NCBI GenBank assembly: GCA_019802505.1
Contig: JAFMOC010000007.1
Location: 5,948,501 to 6,012,500, forward strand
Origin: Corydoras sp. C115
Lineage: Eukaryota; Chordata; Actinopteri; Siluriformes; Callichthyidae
Direction of reading: 5' to 3'
DNA length: 64,000 nt
A program made the translations under genes and the position numbers. The notes below the pieces were generated by a model. That model worked only from the letters and a program-made list of their open reading frames with translations. It was not told where the DNA came from and made no database searches. The first letter of the stretch is position 1. Every line of letters begins with the position of its first letter. Of this stretch, positions 36,601 to 49,495 are shown one piece after another.

Positions 36601-39600
36601 CTCCACCCAGATGGGGATTCAAACCGGGAATCCCTAGTGCTTAAAGGTGAACGTGCTAATCACTAAGCCACTGTGTCGCCCAACGTAACATAATATTTTG
36701 CAAAAAGTTTAGGTCTTTGTTTATAATGTACGGTGTATAGATTACCACAGAGGTCAAAGTAATCCATTTTAACCTGATCTATAGTTATTGTATATAAATG
36801 CGCCGACACGGTTCCACAGTCATTTCTTTTGTTTTAGCGCCATCTTGAGTCGTATCACCGGCTTCACCACCTGAAAGACATCCTGTCGCGTCAATACAAC
36901 GAGCTACTCAATGAAAAAATCCAAAAACAACGACTGGAAATAAGTCAGCAAAAACCTAAACATCTGGAAATCACCGAAGCACAACACAGACAGGTAGGTA
37001 TCAGAATCCATGCTTCTGTGAGGGTCTTTACAATTTTCACCTCCAAGTTCACAACTAATTTCAATTTATCACCACACGGTGGCAGTAAAAAGCATCTTTA
37101 TTGAGAAGTTTTGTTGGCTGTGCTGCATTACAGGAGCTTATGTGGATCACAAATCTTCCTCAATAAGTTCAAACAAGGACCTGTAGTCCCAGTGAAAAGT
37201 AATTTTTACTCTAGTAGAGCTTTTAAACCTGAACTAAACATAAACTAATCACTAACATCTCATCTCATCCTATGTTTTTTCACTTAAACATCTACTAAGG
37301 TTGCTGAGGGTTTTTTCATGCCTAAGACATAAGACAGAAGTTAGAGTTACACTATAGCATCCATTGAGGCTGAATGCCATTGTTCATCATCTTGTGCCAA
37401 ACTTTAACCTTGAAATTTCGGTCAAAATCAATATTTCTTAAAGAATTGCGATCTTTTACAATCTATGAATCATGATATCATAAAAAGGGAGGCCTGTGAA
37501 ATACAGGAAGGCCTGTGAAATATAAGCGTTGCTGAATGTGCATGATTATTGAGCCTGTTAGTACTGTTTGAGAAACTGTTTGCAATCATGATGGACATAG
37601 TCATGGATTTCTTCCTAAAATTTAAGTTTCTCCAAAAGTTCAAGTAGATGTATTTTGCATCAATTTGAGATACTTTATCCTGTGTGTGCTTAAATACCTT
37701 TGTCTGTGTCTGCTCTATAATATTTTGGTAACTTATCTACAGCGTTTTTCATCAATTGCCCTACTGAGTTCTGGGATTAGCTAAAACAGTCCCTTAAAAA
37801 GACTCTATTTTGGACTAGTATCTTACAAAATAAATGTAAAAAGTATTGTCTGTCATTAGAGTTAGTATTTACACCTGACATTAGAATATTTTTTAAAGAT
37901 TTTTTTTTTAATTGTGGTTTAATTGTGGTTTTACTTGTGTAGCTTTTAAATGAAGTGCAATTTGCACTAGACTAATTTATTAAGTGAAACCTATTAATTT
38001 ATGACTAGTAAGACTATGAATAAAGATTTGTCTGCATTTTTATCTATAATAAAACTGCATTCTATCGAACACTATTGACCCCATGGACAATAAGAGGTTT
38101 TTTTTTTCAATTAAATCTAGAATAACACTTAAAAAATTAAAAGCTCTTGAAGTGAAAAACATCTTTTAAGTCCAAATTGATTTAGTCGTTAGTAGTAAAA
38201 TCTGAAATGCTGACCCCCCTTATCCCAACTGTTCTGTAATACACAAGAAGCAAAGACTCTCACACTTCTACAGCCTCTTACCCCACCCAACACACAAATG
38301 CACACACATACATATGCAACTCAAGCAGTCTACATTCAAATAATTAGTTTCTGTTTATCTTATCCTAACTTAACAACAAATATTCCAGGAGCCCTTTTAA
38401 CCTTCTTCATGTTAATGAAATAGTTATATAAATGTATTCCAATGTGCTTTACTGAATAAATTATTTATATATTTATATAGATAGATGTTATATTGCAGAT
38501 TAGATGATCTAGACAGAGAGTAAATTCTATGCTGTAATCTGCAATATAACATCTTTGCTGATAGTGCTACTGATGTGCACATTTAAAGAATAAGTACAGA
38601 AATAGTAATACATTTTTATTAATTTAAACATTTGACATTTTATTCACCATTTATTTTACAGTGAAATTGGAATGAACTGCTAAGAATTGAACATTACTAT
38701 TAGCTGTTGTTCTTAATATTGTTCTAGATACAACACCTTGGAGTTTTGGTGAAATGTCTATAGTTTCCCTAAAGTTTCCCTATGTGGGAGAAAGCAAAGC
38801 TTCTTTCTATGTATATACAGCTTTGAAGTGCAGACACGATGTCATATTGGCTGACAGAATTGAGGAAACTTCTCATTTTAATATGGGAAGCGGGGCCTGT
38901 TGGTGCAGACTTGTGATTGACTTTGATTTTGGCCGTCTGGCCTGAAGACAATGAGGGTGAGAGGGAGAGAGTGTTGGTGGTGGAGAGGGTTAAGGTAAAA
39001 AGTCGGGGGTTGGCAGCTTTAGACAGATCCTGTCTTATCAATCTCCTCCTATAAAAGCCAGTCTTTTTCAGGGGTTGTAATTGTCTCTTCTAATGACCTG
39101 CACTGGAGAGGAGGACAAAGAGAGGGCCATAAAGGGCTTTATGAGTCTGCTGGTAGGAAACCTTTGGTGAAAGAAAGTAACTGCTGAGTAAATGCAACTA
39201 CCCTGTTGTTTCCTCGAGCAAGGCTGAGAGCCCCCCAGTTGGGACTCCACAACGGGGCAGGACCAAAGCAGGCAGAAATCAGGCCACCTGCTGGGGCCTA
39301 ATTGGTCCCTGCTGCAGTTAATGGCTTCCTGTGGCTGTGTGTTTACTTCTCATTTGCTTTTGGGTGCTGGGTTTCCCAGCCATGCCACCAGACGAATCTC
39401 TTCATCGAGGCCTCTCTGTTCTCACCTCACTTTGCTCTTTTATTTCTCTATTGATTTACCTTTCCTTCTCATCTTTGTCTCTCTTTTTATAGAATACGAA
39501 GTCCTCCCACCAAAAGTGTATTCCTTCTACCCTCCAACATGACACTGAATACCTAAAGTCTTTACCCAAGACACGACATTACCTGGTGAATGAGACACAC

Positions 39601-42600
39601 TCATATATGTGATATATTATCAAGTCCCATAATTCTTAAGTTATCAATAATTGATACTATGTCAAGAAATGAAATGACATCCAAGTCTCTCACTCATTGT
39701 CACTGCCATGTCTACTTAAAAGATCTTGGAGCTTCAAAGATTGCTGGGCCATCGTGGGTGTTTGCGAGATCCTAAAGATAAGGAGGCATTCACATATTGG
39801 GTGAATCAGCATAGAAAAGCAGAGCTAGAGAAACATCTCCATAAAATAGGTAAGAAACAAATCAGGCATTTTTAGTTCTATTTGTCTTCATTAAGTTCAG
39901 TAATACATACATCTACCAGCAATTACGCAACAATAAAAAAACAACAATGCACAATCAAAATATATTGTAGTGCAATATATTAGTGCAAGTGCAAGTTCTT
40001 CTTTGTATGGGTTACATGCAGTGCTGAGGAGGAAAGCCTATGCTGTATTTCTGTTGCCACATTTGTCAATGCCACATATCACAGTGAGAATTTTATTTAC
40101 ATTTCCATTACAAGTGGAATTGCTCTACTATATTTCCTGCCATGCTTATTTGGACCTTTTTTTGAACATATACAAAGTATATTGTGTTAATATTGTAAAG
40201 GATTAACACACACATTGACGACAACATTATGCGTAAATAGGAGTGCTAAACACTTTATTCTGGGTGCAGAGTTTCAGTCTCCACTGTACTTGTAAACTGT
40301 ATGCAGAAACAGGGTATTCTGTAATTCTGTGCTTATAAAATTTATTAAGTATAACACTGATCTGTTTTGTAACAAAACTACTAACATAGTCCATAACCAG
40401 CATCACACAGCACTCCAATAATCCTGTCACGTATATTGACCCCCTGTTTCTCCCCATTTGATCTTCAGTTGTTTACTTGTGCATTTTTTATTTTGAAGCT
40501 TTCTGTTCTGACATTTGATGCCTTCCTTTATGTACCATTATGCCTTCTCTTTATATGAATCTTATTTTATTTATATCTTTCATTTGAAATTACATTTTGA
40601 TGTAATTAACACTATATTAAGAATAAACTTTTTGTTTTATATTTGTGATAGCGTTGAATGAAATAAAAAAAATTTATGAATGAAAATCATTAAAGCATTT
40701 TAAGGCTCAGATTTTTCTTTGACAAGGTCTTAGACCTTCACATTCAGTTATAATGAGGACCTTGGTGCTGAATCTAATGGCCAGGATTCAGAAATTCAGT
40801 TTCTTCAATCAGCCATGGTCTTTTGTCTCTGCTATTCTGTTTTATTATGTACTTACTATACATGCCAACATCTTAATTGACACCTCATAATTGCCTTTTA
40901 ATGTTATATTGAATAAATAGAAGTGTGTGGGAAGTATTTTTCTCTTCAGTGAAATCTCTGTTAATATTTTTGCATCATGAAATCCATGTTAAGGCACACA
41001 GCAAGAACCGATATTGCTTTTATTGGTGTTTCATTTAATCTAGCATTATCAGTGTTAAATGTATAGGGCTATATCTTAGCAATCAGAGGGTTAGAGTCCC
41101 AGCACAGCCAGGCTGCAACATTATTATAATACAAAAATTATCATTACACCACTGTTGTAACTCGTTTGTAAATTGTTGTAAGTAAATATGTTTGCTCTTC
41201 TTATTAAAATTGTTCATACATAATACAGAATGACGAAATGTTCTTTATAAGCACAGTGTTGACATACTCATGCTTGGCAGTTCTTTACTGCAAGTCTCTT
41301 CCAGAGCTGAAGTTAGAAGACTTGCTAAATATTTCAGAAACACTTCCAAAAGAGGTGATCAGAAACTCTACCCCTGAGAAGAAGCATCGCCATCAAAAAC
41401 ATGTGAGTTTCTAGTTATGATTGCCTTTATTCCAAAGTTTTATTCTGTGTTCAATTGAATTTATGTTACACAGATCCAAAACCTTTGTATGGACTGTTAG
41501 ATATTGTGTTGGAATGATCCATGATTTGTAGTGATGGGGAACAACAACAAAATAAGATGTTGCCGGCTATTTCTTTTTTCTTTTTTGTCCTATTTTCAAT
41601 ACAATCATGTCTTATTCTCATTGTAAGCTTGTTTAGCCTGGTCCTTATAGAAAAATGTTTCCACCACTCACGCAGAAGTGAGATAGTTTAACAGAAACCC
41701 CCATCCCTTAATCCTTTCTGCAGTGGAAGTGTTCTCTCTGTTTACTACAGCCAGACACACATCACCCAGGGGTACATGTCAAATTCATTTCATACACAAT
41801 AGTCCATGGGATAGTCCAATTTGGTCCAGGATGCTACATCGTGCCAGAGTTTAGAGCCTTTGTTGGACTGGAACTGTTACACAGGAATGACAAGTCCGTT
41901 TGAGAAGTCTGAATGCTTCTTTAATCCTAAAAGTAATGGTCATGCATACAAAAAGAATATTACTTTATATCAATTATTTATAAGTATGTTATTTAGATCC
42001 ACTTACATATTTTTTACATATAAATATTGTATTGTTTACTAATAGCCACAATAATTGAACTCCAATATCCTGTTATGTTCCTATTTATAGTATTTTATTT
42101 CTATAACCTTCTATTTTATTTTTATTTATCTATTTTATTTTTTATTTTTATATAAATAATTTCATAAAAATTAAAATTATTAGTATATTTTTCATGTATT
42201 TTGACCTGTTGTCTACGAAGACATATAAACGTGAATTGCATCATCAACTTATGACCAGTAAATATAAGTTAACTGTTTTGCTCTCATTTTTTATTTTTAT
42301 ATAAATAATTTCATAAAAATTCAAATTATTAGTATATTTTTCATGTATTTTGACCTGTTGTCTACGAAGACATATAAACGTGAATTGCATCATCAACTTA
42401 TGACCAGTAATCAGTTGAAATGTGCTGGTGAAATCAGCAGGGGATGTTTGCTTGAGCTTGTTACCCTGTTTTTAACACTTCTGAATGCTTAGAGTTATCA
42501 ACCCAACATGATCGCACCACTGCCCAGACTGATTTACCCAACCGTTGGCTTTTCAAACCCACTGTTACTTTTACATAAGATTTAAAGGTGTAATTGTAAA

Positions 42601-45600
42601 AGCATAGTCACATTAATGCTTTATTAATATTTTATATACTATTTAATAAACAATAACAAATAGGCTCACATTATTGATATCTAATTATCTTTACATTGTT
42701 GACAAGTAATATATATACCTGTTCTTATTTTAACTCTTAACTGCCAAGTTTCCATAAATCCATAAAGCCTATTTCAGTCCTTTTAGTATGTGAATTTTAC
42801 ACATGACTAAGCAAATAAAGATGTGCGTGGTATTGCAATGTTGCTAGGCCAAGAGCAAAACAGTTAACTTATCTTTAGAACACTACAATCATACAAATAA
42901 GATGATCAAATGATCCTGGTCTAAGTCCTTACTGACAATAATAATTCAGTTCTTAAATTCAGGTATATCACCTGATATGCTGTCTATTACTAATTTTGTA
43001 ATCTTTATATAAAACCACTACTTGCTGCTCTCTTCCAATATGCAGTGGATAGACAGTTTGCAACATGATGCGTTTCAAGCATAAGTTCAGTTAAGGTTAC
43101 ACATCATTTGTGCACATCATTAGTAATTGAACTCACTTTTATGTTTACTAGGGCATAAAGAGATCGAGTTAAACAAATGCACAAAGGATTGTTCTGCTCT
43201 ATTTTGTCTAATGGCATTATATGTGTCACGTTATTTAATAGCCTGTTTATTGTTGTGTTTAATGTTAAAAATTAATATACAAAGTTTTTGGATGAAAGTC
43301 AGTTTGTATTAGAAATCACAGATATAAACAATAGATAAAAGGATTAAGGTGATGTTCAAAGACTGATGGCTTAGTGGTTAAGATATTGATCCATGGTAAT
43401 GGGCAACATTTGTAGTGGTGAAGTCACATTCTTTTGGGGGTCAAATTACAATTTTGCATCTTACTATTTCATTCTGTAATGTTGGAATATGTTGGTAAAT
43501 GTGGGAATAATGCAATAATATATTAAATATTTACATTTCAACTGGAAACTGTCAACTGTAGCTGTCGGTTATCAAGTGCTACAGCATTTCACATATTATC
43601 AAGTTAATCTTATTGTCTCAGAAAATACATGGTCATAAGCTTATCTTCAAGTGGTTTGCCATTCTAACTTTAAGTTCTTTTTAATTTCACTCTCTGGCAA
43701 TAACTTTTTACTTTACAAATTTCAGGAGAAATTGAATTAGCTATTTAAATATATAATACTTACAACTGGTATGGCATTGTTTTTAAGGTGTTGCTAGTGT
43801 TATACTTTTTTCTTTAAATAACATATTGTGGCAGCTCTAGCAGCACCTGTGCACCTTAGGTATTGTCCATATTTATTTCGATCCAATGCCAAAAACACAA
43901 GGCAAATGTCATATTACCAAAATTGATGACAATAATCAATAATACTTATGTACAGTATATGGAAATGTGAGGTTTTCAGTGAAGATTTTTGTTGGTGTTT
44001 AATAATAGTAGCAATAATGTGGTTGAGTGAATGAAGAGAGAAAGAGAAAGAATAGTTGGTGTGCCAAAAATTAGAATTAAACTTTATTTTTTTCATATAC
44101 ACACAATATTTGTGGTTATTATGTGCATAATGGCTGTTCTTTATATTTACCAGTCAAGTTTCAAGTTTCACATTTATTTGTCATTTGAACTTGGCACTAG
44201 ACAGATACACCCAGGATAGGGCGCCAATCCATTGATGGGCACACACTCACTCACACACACATTATACAGGGCATATATGGATGGGGCAATTTAGAGCCGC
44301 CAATTTATCTTGAGTTCAAATTTTGGACTGTGGGAGAAAACCTGAGAGCCTGAAGGAAACTTGAACAGACATGAAGAGTACATGGAAGCTCCACTCAGAA
44401 TGGGATTTAAATCTGAATCCCTGGCGCTGAGAACTGTGCATCCAATGTAAGAAGCACCAAAATATATTTTAACTTCTTTTATGTTTTTAGAGACTGCACC
44501 CATGTTCGTTTTAAAAAGAGGAACCTGGGACCTAATCCTATGAATTACTCTTAGGAAGATTAGCATTTCCACAAGAACTTCCATAAATCAATTATTTTAT
44601 TTTTTTTATTTTAGCCAGTACATTTTGGCATCACATTTGGCTACAATGTGTTTGCAAAGCTAAACCTTAACTAAAATATGTCACTATCCTAAACATAACA
44701 AGAAAGGAGAAAAATTGGGTATATGATGAAATAATATTTAATACTTAATAATAAACCAAGTAGTAATCAAGATACAATACTAACACTAAGAAAAAATGTT
44801 AAGATAAAAAATCAACAGAAAAGGAAATTGACAGCTAAATTCATTCATTCATTATCACCCGCTTTATCCTCTATTAGGGTCGCGGTGGGGTTCCCCATGC
44901 CCATCCAGGGGAGAACGTCTCAGGTGCTGGGCAGATACACCCAGGACAGGGCGCCAATCCATCGCTAGGCACACACTCACTCACTCAAGCACACCCTATA
45001 TGGGGCAATTTAGAGAACTCAATTAACTTGATCCATGTTTTTGGATTGTGGGAGGAAACCAGAGAACCCAGAGGAAACCCACACGGACACGGGGAGAACA
45101 TGGAAACTCCACCCAGATGGGGATTCGAACCAGGAATCCCTAGCGCTGAGAGGCGAACGTGCTAACCACTAAGCCACCGTGCCGCCCGCGACAGCTAAAT
45201 TAAAATTTAAAACTAAAATAGTATACTACAAAAAAAAAATCCCAAATATTTGTAAACTTACTGGAATGTCTTGAATTGTTTAACTAATAGAAAAGCCATA
45301 AAATATCTAAACATTCGGAAAGGCAGAACTGCTTAAACACACTGGAACAGATCGAGATACTTAAACAATGGAAAGGCCTGAATGATTAATACAATATAGA
45401 GGCCTAAAGCTTACATGCAGGATGGGAATTTTACTCTAGAGCAATGACAAACACAATAATAAAAAAACAAACCTCAAGGACATGGGAAAACTAAAGGCTT
45501 AAATAAATAACCAAACACAACTAGATCCTAGAAAACATAATAAATAAACACAAAGATGTAAACTAGATGATTGATCCAATTAAAAAGAAAATAAGGCAAC

Positions 45601-48600
45601 GCAAGTGAGAGCCAAGGGTATTTAAAAATTTTTGGAAAAACCAAAAACGCAAAATGAGACAACAAATATGGTTTGCTGATGGCAAGCTTGGCTGCAATGG
45701 GGCACTGCAGACAGTCTTGAGGAGGTGTCTGTGGTTCTGCAGTACTGGATAGACTGTTTTGGTTACAGACAGCTTTGGATGTGCCCATTTGGGTGCAGAA
45801 AGGCATAGATGCACAATTCCATATGCTTACAGGTATCAGTGTTGCTTCTTGAGCACAGACTTGAAAGAGATCACTTGGGTGCTTACAGACTTGGCGGTGT
45901 GGTTTGGGTTTTTAAAGGTATAGATGCACTCACTGGCTTTGGCGTCTCTTATAGTGGGCTTGAAAGCACTGTCTGGTGCAATGATGCTTGTAAGCACCCT
46001 CTGTAAACTGATGTATGCACATCAGTATGCACACCTCAAGGCCTACACCTACACCAGACATAGAGACTGGTGTCATGGAACTGCAAACCACACCGGAAAG
46101 GCTTGAAATAGCTCAAACATACTGAAAAGCCAAAATAGTAAACACACTGGAAAGGCCTGAATGCTTTACTGTTAAGTGAATATCATACTGGAATGACCAG
46201 AATATATAACACACTGTAAATGTCAGAGATAGCATGACACACAGGGAAGGGCTGGATTAGAAAAACTAAACTGAACACTGAGAGGGAATAAGTCATCACT
46301 AGTTAAAACAGCTAAAAAGCTTAAACACTGAAAATGAGGCTTACCCTGAATCAGGGCTTAAATACATGAAAAGAACCTGTTAGAAACAGGAGTAATAATG
46401 CATAAACACAAACTGGTGAAACAAAAAATTAGGTGAATTGAAGTAAAAGACCAACTAACAGGACTGGGCAGAGAGAAATCACAGTTGTATGAAAAAAGGT
46501 AATAATAATAATAATGTGATCTGCAGGTTGCAGTTTCAGAAAGCAAAGGAGGAGAAGAAACGAGCAGCAAAACAGCCCTCTATAGCAGACAGCTTCAGTC
46601 ACATAATGAATCTAAGCTGAGATTTCCCAGGGTAAGTGTCAAACCACAGGAGATGGGCTTGTGCTGAGTGTGGGCAAAGGCAAGCAAACACACCTGCAGT
46701 GGTCACTTCCCCTTCATCACCCTCTCATCATTTTCACATTCTCTATGGTCACTATTGTTTTTAGCTTCCACACATTCACACATTAATTACCATTTGTAAA
46801 ATTGTAGAATAATATTAAGAAGCCCATTCTTTAAAAAGTAAAAATACAAGTAGGACATTGTATAAAATTAAAAGTCAAAATTCAAATGAAACAAAATTCT
46901 GAATGCAATTATCTGCAGATTAATGTCTACATTTAAATGAATAAAATATTGAAAAACAGTATTGCTGGCAAAATACCAGAGTGACAAAATACCAGACAGT
47001 TTAGATAATATTTAGATTATACCATTTAAAACAATTCACAGTGTCAACTGCTGTCCTCAAGACAAGGTCAGCCTTTACACCAAAACGGCAAAAAAATCCA
47101 TATAGTTGACAGACATTTTTTTAGATGCAGCCAATAAAAGATCATGCCAACCTATTTAGAAATGATGGCAGGTTCACTAGGGTTGTTGGACTCAAATATA
47201 ATAAAAAAAAAACAACTCCCAAATATAACAGAAAAAAAGCTTCCATTATGAAATTATTAGTAACTTAAAACATAATAAAACATAATAAAACATGGTCAGT
47301 ACTTACATAAGTTATGACTGCATTAATACTGAAAATTGACTTCCAAACTCTAACTACACCTTATGATATATTCAGTTGCAGATTTGCATGCATGATTTAT
47401 TTGTATGCTTAAAGCAGATATTTGCAGTAAGGCAGTACAGGAGATGTCTCAGACACAGCACAGGTCATTTTTTAAATATTTTCTTGTCAAAATGAATGTG
47501 GGCAAACAACAGGTCCTGAACTGGGTATAGATAGGGGTTAGCAAACACTTATCAAACAGAACTGAAAGGATTAAAGATACCTGGTGTTATTAAATCTTAC
47601 TGCCATTTGTGCCATCCCGTTTTGGGGTACAGGTGGGTTGGGAGGGATACGTCATCCTGTTAATGAAACTTGAATTATGAAATTAAAACTTGTAGATTTG
47701 ATTCCAACTATCCAGTTCTGGATCATTTATAGTTTTATCATGTATGGAAATTGTATGGTTTTAGCGTAATAAAACTTAAATATTTTTGCTGAGGCAGTTT
47801 GGTTAATAAAGAATCATGAATCAGTATAGTGTTCTCTGTTTGGCATTGTAAATACAGTTTGAATAGGCAGTGCTTTGCAAACCAATGGTTGAATCAGCTC
47901 TTTAATGGTATATGGGATGAGAGGTGTGTAAGCAACCACTTACATAGACAGCTCTCTTCCTACATCCTTCCTCCTGACTTCTCACCCCAGCACATTCTGT
48001 ATGAATGTCTTCTGTGTGGGGCGAGAATGTCAGGTGCTGACACTGACACCCAAACTGTGAGAAATTACATGCATTTCATCACTTCCAATACCTGCACTAA
48101 TGATATTGCCTGTTGTCATGTGATTATAATACAGTGCCTTGCAGGTGAAGTGAAAATCAGCACTGATTACCTATTTAAGATGCACTTTGATTATTTTTAG
48201 GTCCACACTCAGGAGTTACCCAAGTTTGCTTCACTACACCCTAATTTTACAGAGGCCTTGAAAACCAGTCTTCAGGTAGGTTTAGCATCCTGTTCAAATG
48301 CCAGATCTATTAACCACTGTATTACTACAAGCACCAACTTTCATTGGTGGGAGTCATTATAAAACCAAAAAGTAAAAAAGTAACCGTTTATCATATCTAC
48401 AGGAGATGGTAAGAAACTGAGACTAATCTTTCAGGTGATGTATAATTATTTCCAATGTGATGCTTATTTCCAAAACAGAGAGATAAAGAGCCACTTTGCA
48501 ATTCAAAGACTTTAATATTAACTCAACAAAAAATAAACCTTATGCAGACTCTCGCCTTCTCCCACATGGCTCACTCTTACAGGTAAATCCTACAAATTTA

Positions 48601-49188
48601 ATAGTTAATACAAACACACAAAAATGAATATGTAGTACATATACAGCATCCAGATAATTACAACTACATGACTAGTAATAATTCTGTGTCTGAACAGTTT
48701 ATTACAGAAAAATGAATGGACCATGCAGCAGGATCTGGATTATGGCATTAATGATCAGGTCAGTTTATATAAAACTTGTTTCTTCATTATTAATAAAATT
48801 CTCACAATGTCTACTCAAATGTTTTTGTTTTTGTTTGTTCTTCATTATAGATGTGCTTGACTAAAAAGAGTCTAGTTTCACCACAGTCTTTTAAAAAGTC
48901 AATTGATTTTTTAGAACATATTAAGGACCCGCGTACTCCATCTGAACAAATGTCCAGGTTTGAAATACTTACCATGACCTTCAAAAACACCTGCATAGCA
49001 AAGTTAAAATATTATTTGTTTTGCTTAGACACCAACAGCTCAAAGAATCTCAACGAAGTAGCAGCAATACAGTGCCCTGCTTCTCCTCCGAAGAGGTGCC
49101 CTTGTCAGTTGAAGATATTTGTTCTAATAACATTTTGATGGTAAATAAATTATTTTTGGAATGTTTTATTCATTACATGTCTTTTTAG
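32607..49188 (+). CDS. Uncharacterised coiled-coil protein gene, twelve coding exons
   Basis: I do not recognise this gene. Proposed exons are 32607-32693, 35576-35695, 36838-36993, 39493-39585, 39723-39849, 41281-41402, 46527-46631, 48201-48275, 48479-48582, 48698-48758, 48851-48957 and 49029-49188. Every border is GT-AG and all phases join in frame, giving about 438 residues. This is strong evidence, since each exon alone is short. The weakest borders are the donor after 39585 (GTGAAT) and the acceptor before 39723 (CTTAAAAG). Exon 3 (residues 70-121) is charged and helical, with ILSRQYNELLNEKIQKQRLE suggesting a coiled coil. Exon 5 has RDPKDKEAFTYWVNQHRKAE. The rest is polar and rich in Ser, Lys and Gln, with no signal peptide or membrane segment. 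The last exon either reads on to the TAG at 49186 or uses the donor at 49141. A ciliary or testis role is only an inference from the X-box. Confidence 0.7.
33518..33609. repeat. (TA)n microsatellite
   Basis: About 46 dinucleotides with one CA interruption, directly abutting the head of the SINE that begins at 33614. Confidence 0.97.
33614..33958 (+). mobile_element. DANA/Mermaid-like SINE
   Basis: Plus-strand copy starting GGGCGGCACGGTGG with the tRNA-like head, ending in (GAAT)n. The B-box region is deleted (AGGGATTCCCCATCTGGG joins directly). It lies in intron 1 of the uncharacterised gene. The upstream target duplication is obscured by the (TA)n array. Confidence 0.88.
33959..35575. other. 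Intron 1 of the uncharacterised gene, remainder
   Basis: No further exon, RNA gene or recognisable mobile element was seen between the SINE and coding exon 2. Confidence 0.5.
35865..36150 (+). mobile_element. tRNA-derived SINE of a second family
   Basis: Head with A-box-like AGACTAGTGGTTTAGGAACC and B box GTTCGATTCC (near 35914). The body contains CCCCAATTGTTCCCCGGGTG and TTAAATGTGGTGGACAAATT, strings typical of a widespread teleost SINE. It sits in intron 2 of the uncharacterised gene. It differs from both the DANA-like and the L2-tailed SINEs here. Confidence 0.7.
36323..36684 (-). mobile_element. DANA/Mermaid-like SINE
   Basis: Minus-strand, close to full length, with an imperfect 10-bp flanking duplication (GTAAGATAAT at 36313-36322 and GTAACATAAT at 36685-36694). 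It ends about 150 bp upstream of coding exon 3 of the uncharacterised gene. Confidence 0.9.
38483..38554. repeat. Perfect 20-bp inverted repeat (hairpin)
   Basis: AGATGTTATATTGCAGATTA (38483-38502) and its exact complement TAATCTGCAATATAACATCT (38535-38554) flank a 32-nt loop, in intron 3 of the uncharacterised gene. The transcript could fold into a 72-nt stem-loop. Confidence 0.85.
42137..42410 (+). repeat. Tandem duplication, 149-bp period
   Basis: Two copies of a 125-bp segment, 42137-42261 and 42286-42410, with one mismatch seen (TTAAAATTAT against TTCAAATTAT). The 24 bp between them (ATATAAGTTAACTG...) is not repeated after copy 2. It lies in intron 6 of the uncharacterised gene. Confidence 0.92.
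42411..44190. other. Intron 6 of the uncharacterised gene, middle part
   Basis: AT-rich. The only hint of structure is a tRNA-like fragment near 43365 (GATGGCTTAGTGGTTAAG), probably the relic of a SINE head. No exon is supported. Confidence 0.45.
44191..44446 (-). mobile_element. DANA/Mermaid-like SINE, old partial copy
   Basis: Minus-strand remnant containing the ACAGATACACCCAGGA, CGCCAATCC, TTTTGGACTGTGGGAG and CATGGAAGCTCCACTCAGA landmarks with many substitutions. The head and the far tail are missing and no target duplication is recognisable. Confidence 0.85.
44675..46500. repeat. A-rich low-T region with degenerate repeats
   Basis: The + strand is strongly A-rich and contains recurring variants of ACTGGAAAGGCCTGAATG (exact GGAAAGGCCTGAATG at 45370-45384 and 46149-46163, weaker forms near 45258 and 46095). 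It hosts the SINE at 44841-45189. Probably an old, unclassified repetitive element in intron 6. Confidence 0.5.
44841..45189 (-). mobile_element. DANA/Mermaid-like SINE
   Basis: Full-length minus-strand copy with a perfect 11-bp target duplication GACAGCTAAAT (44830-44840 and 45190-45200). It is among the best preserved copies in the window and is useful as a local reference for the family. Confidence 0.93.
46632..48200. other. Intron 7 of the uncharacterised gene
   Basis: AT-rich, with short runs such as the triple ATAATAAAAC motif near 47270-47295. A 123-codon open frame (47829-48200) ends at the acceptor of exon 8 but has no coding-like composition. Nothing else is seen. Confidence 0.5.
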
Positions 49189-49362
49189 AATTGTAACAAT
49201 ATTGCAATTATTTATGTTATAGGTTAAAGGCTTTGGTGAAAAAATGTGGACCAATTATGTCTAGAGAAACTGTATGACTGAAAAAGGATTTAACTAAGTA
49301 TTTAGAGTTGTTATGCATTTTGTTGCAATAGTTTTTCAAATAAGGTAATGAATCAATGTATT

Positions 49363-49495
49363 GCCCAGCGATAGATTGGTGCCCTGTCCTGGGTGTATCT
49401 GCCCAGCGCCAGAAATGTTCTCCCCTGGATGGGCATGGGGAACCGCCCTGCGACCCTAGTACAGGATAAAGCGGAAAATAATGGATGAATGGATA
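49363..49495 (+). mobile_element. 5'-truncated DANA/Mermaid-like SINE
   Basis: 133-bp 3' part of the SINE, from GCCCAGCGATAG to (GGAT)n, flanked by a 12-bp duplication AATCAATGTATT (49351-49362 and 49496-49507). The duplication shows that it inserted in this truncated form. It lies between the end of the uncharacterised gene and tbxt. Confidence 0.9.

Noticed and set aside
47829..48200. 123-codon open frame before exon 8 of the uncharacterised gene
   Set aside because: Composition is unlike protein, there is no homology I recognise, and its end coincides with the exon 8 acceptor.
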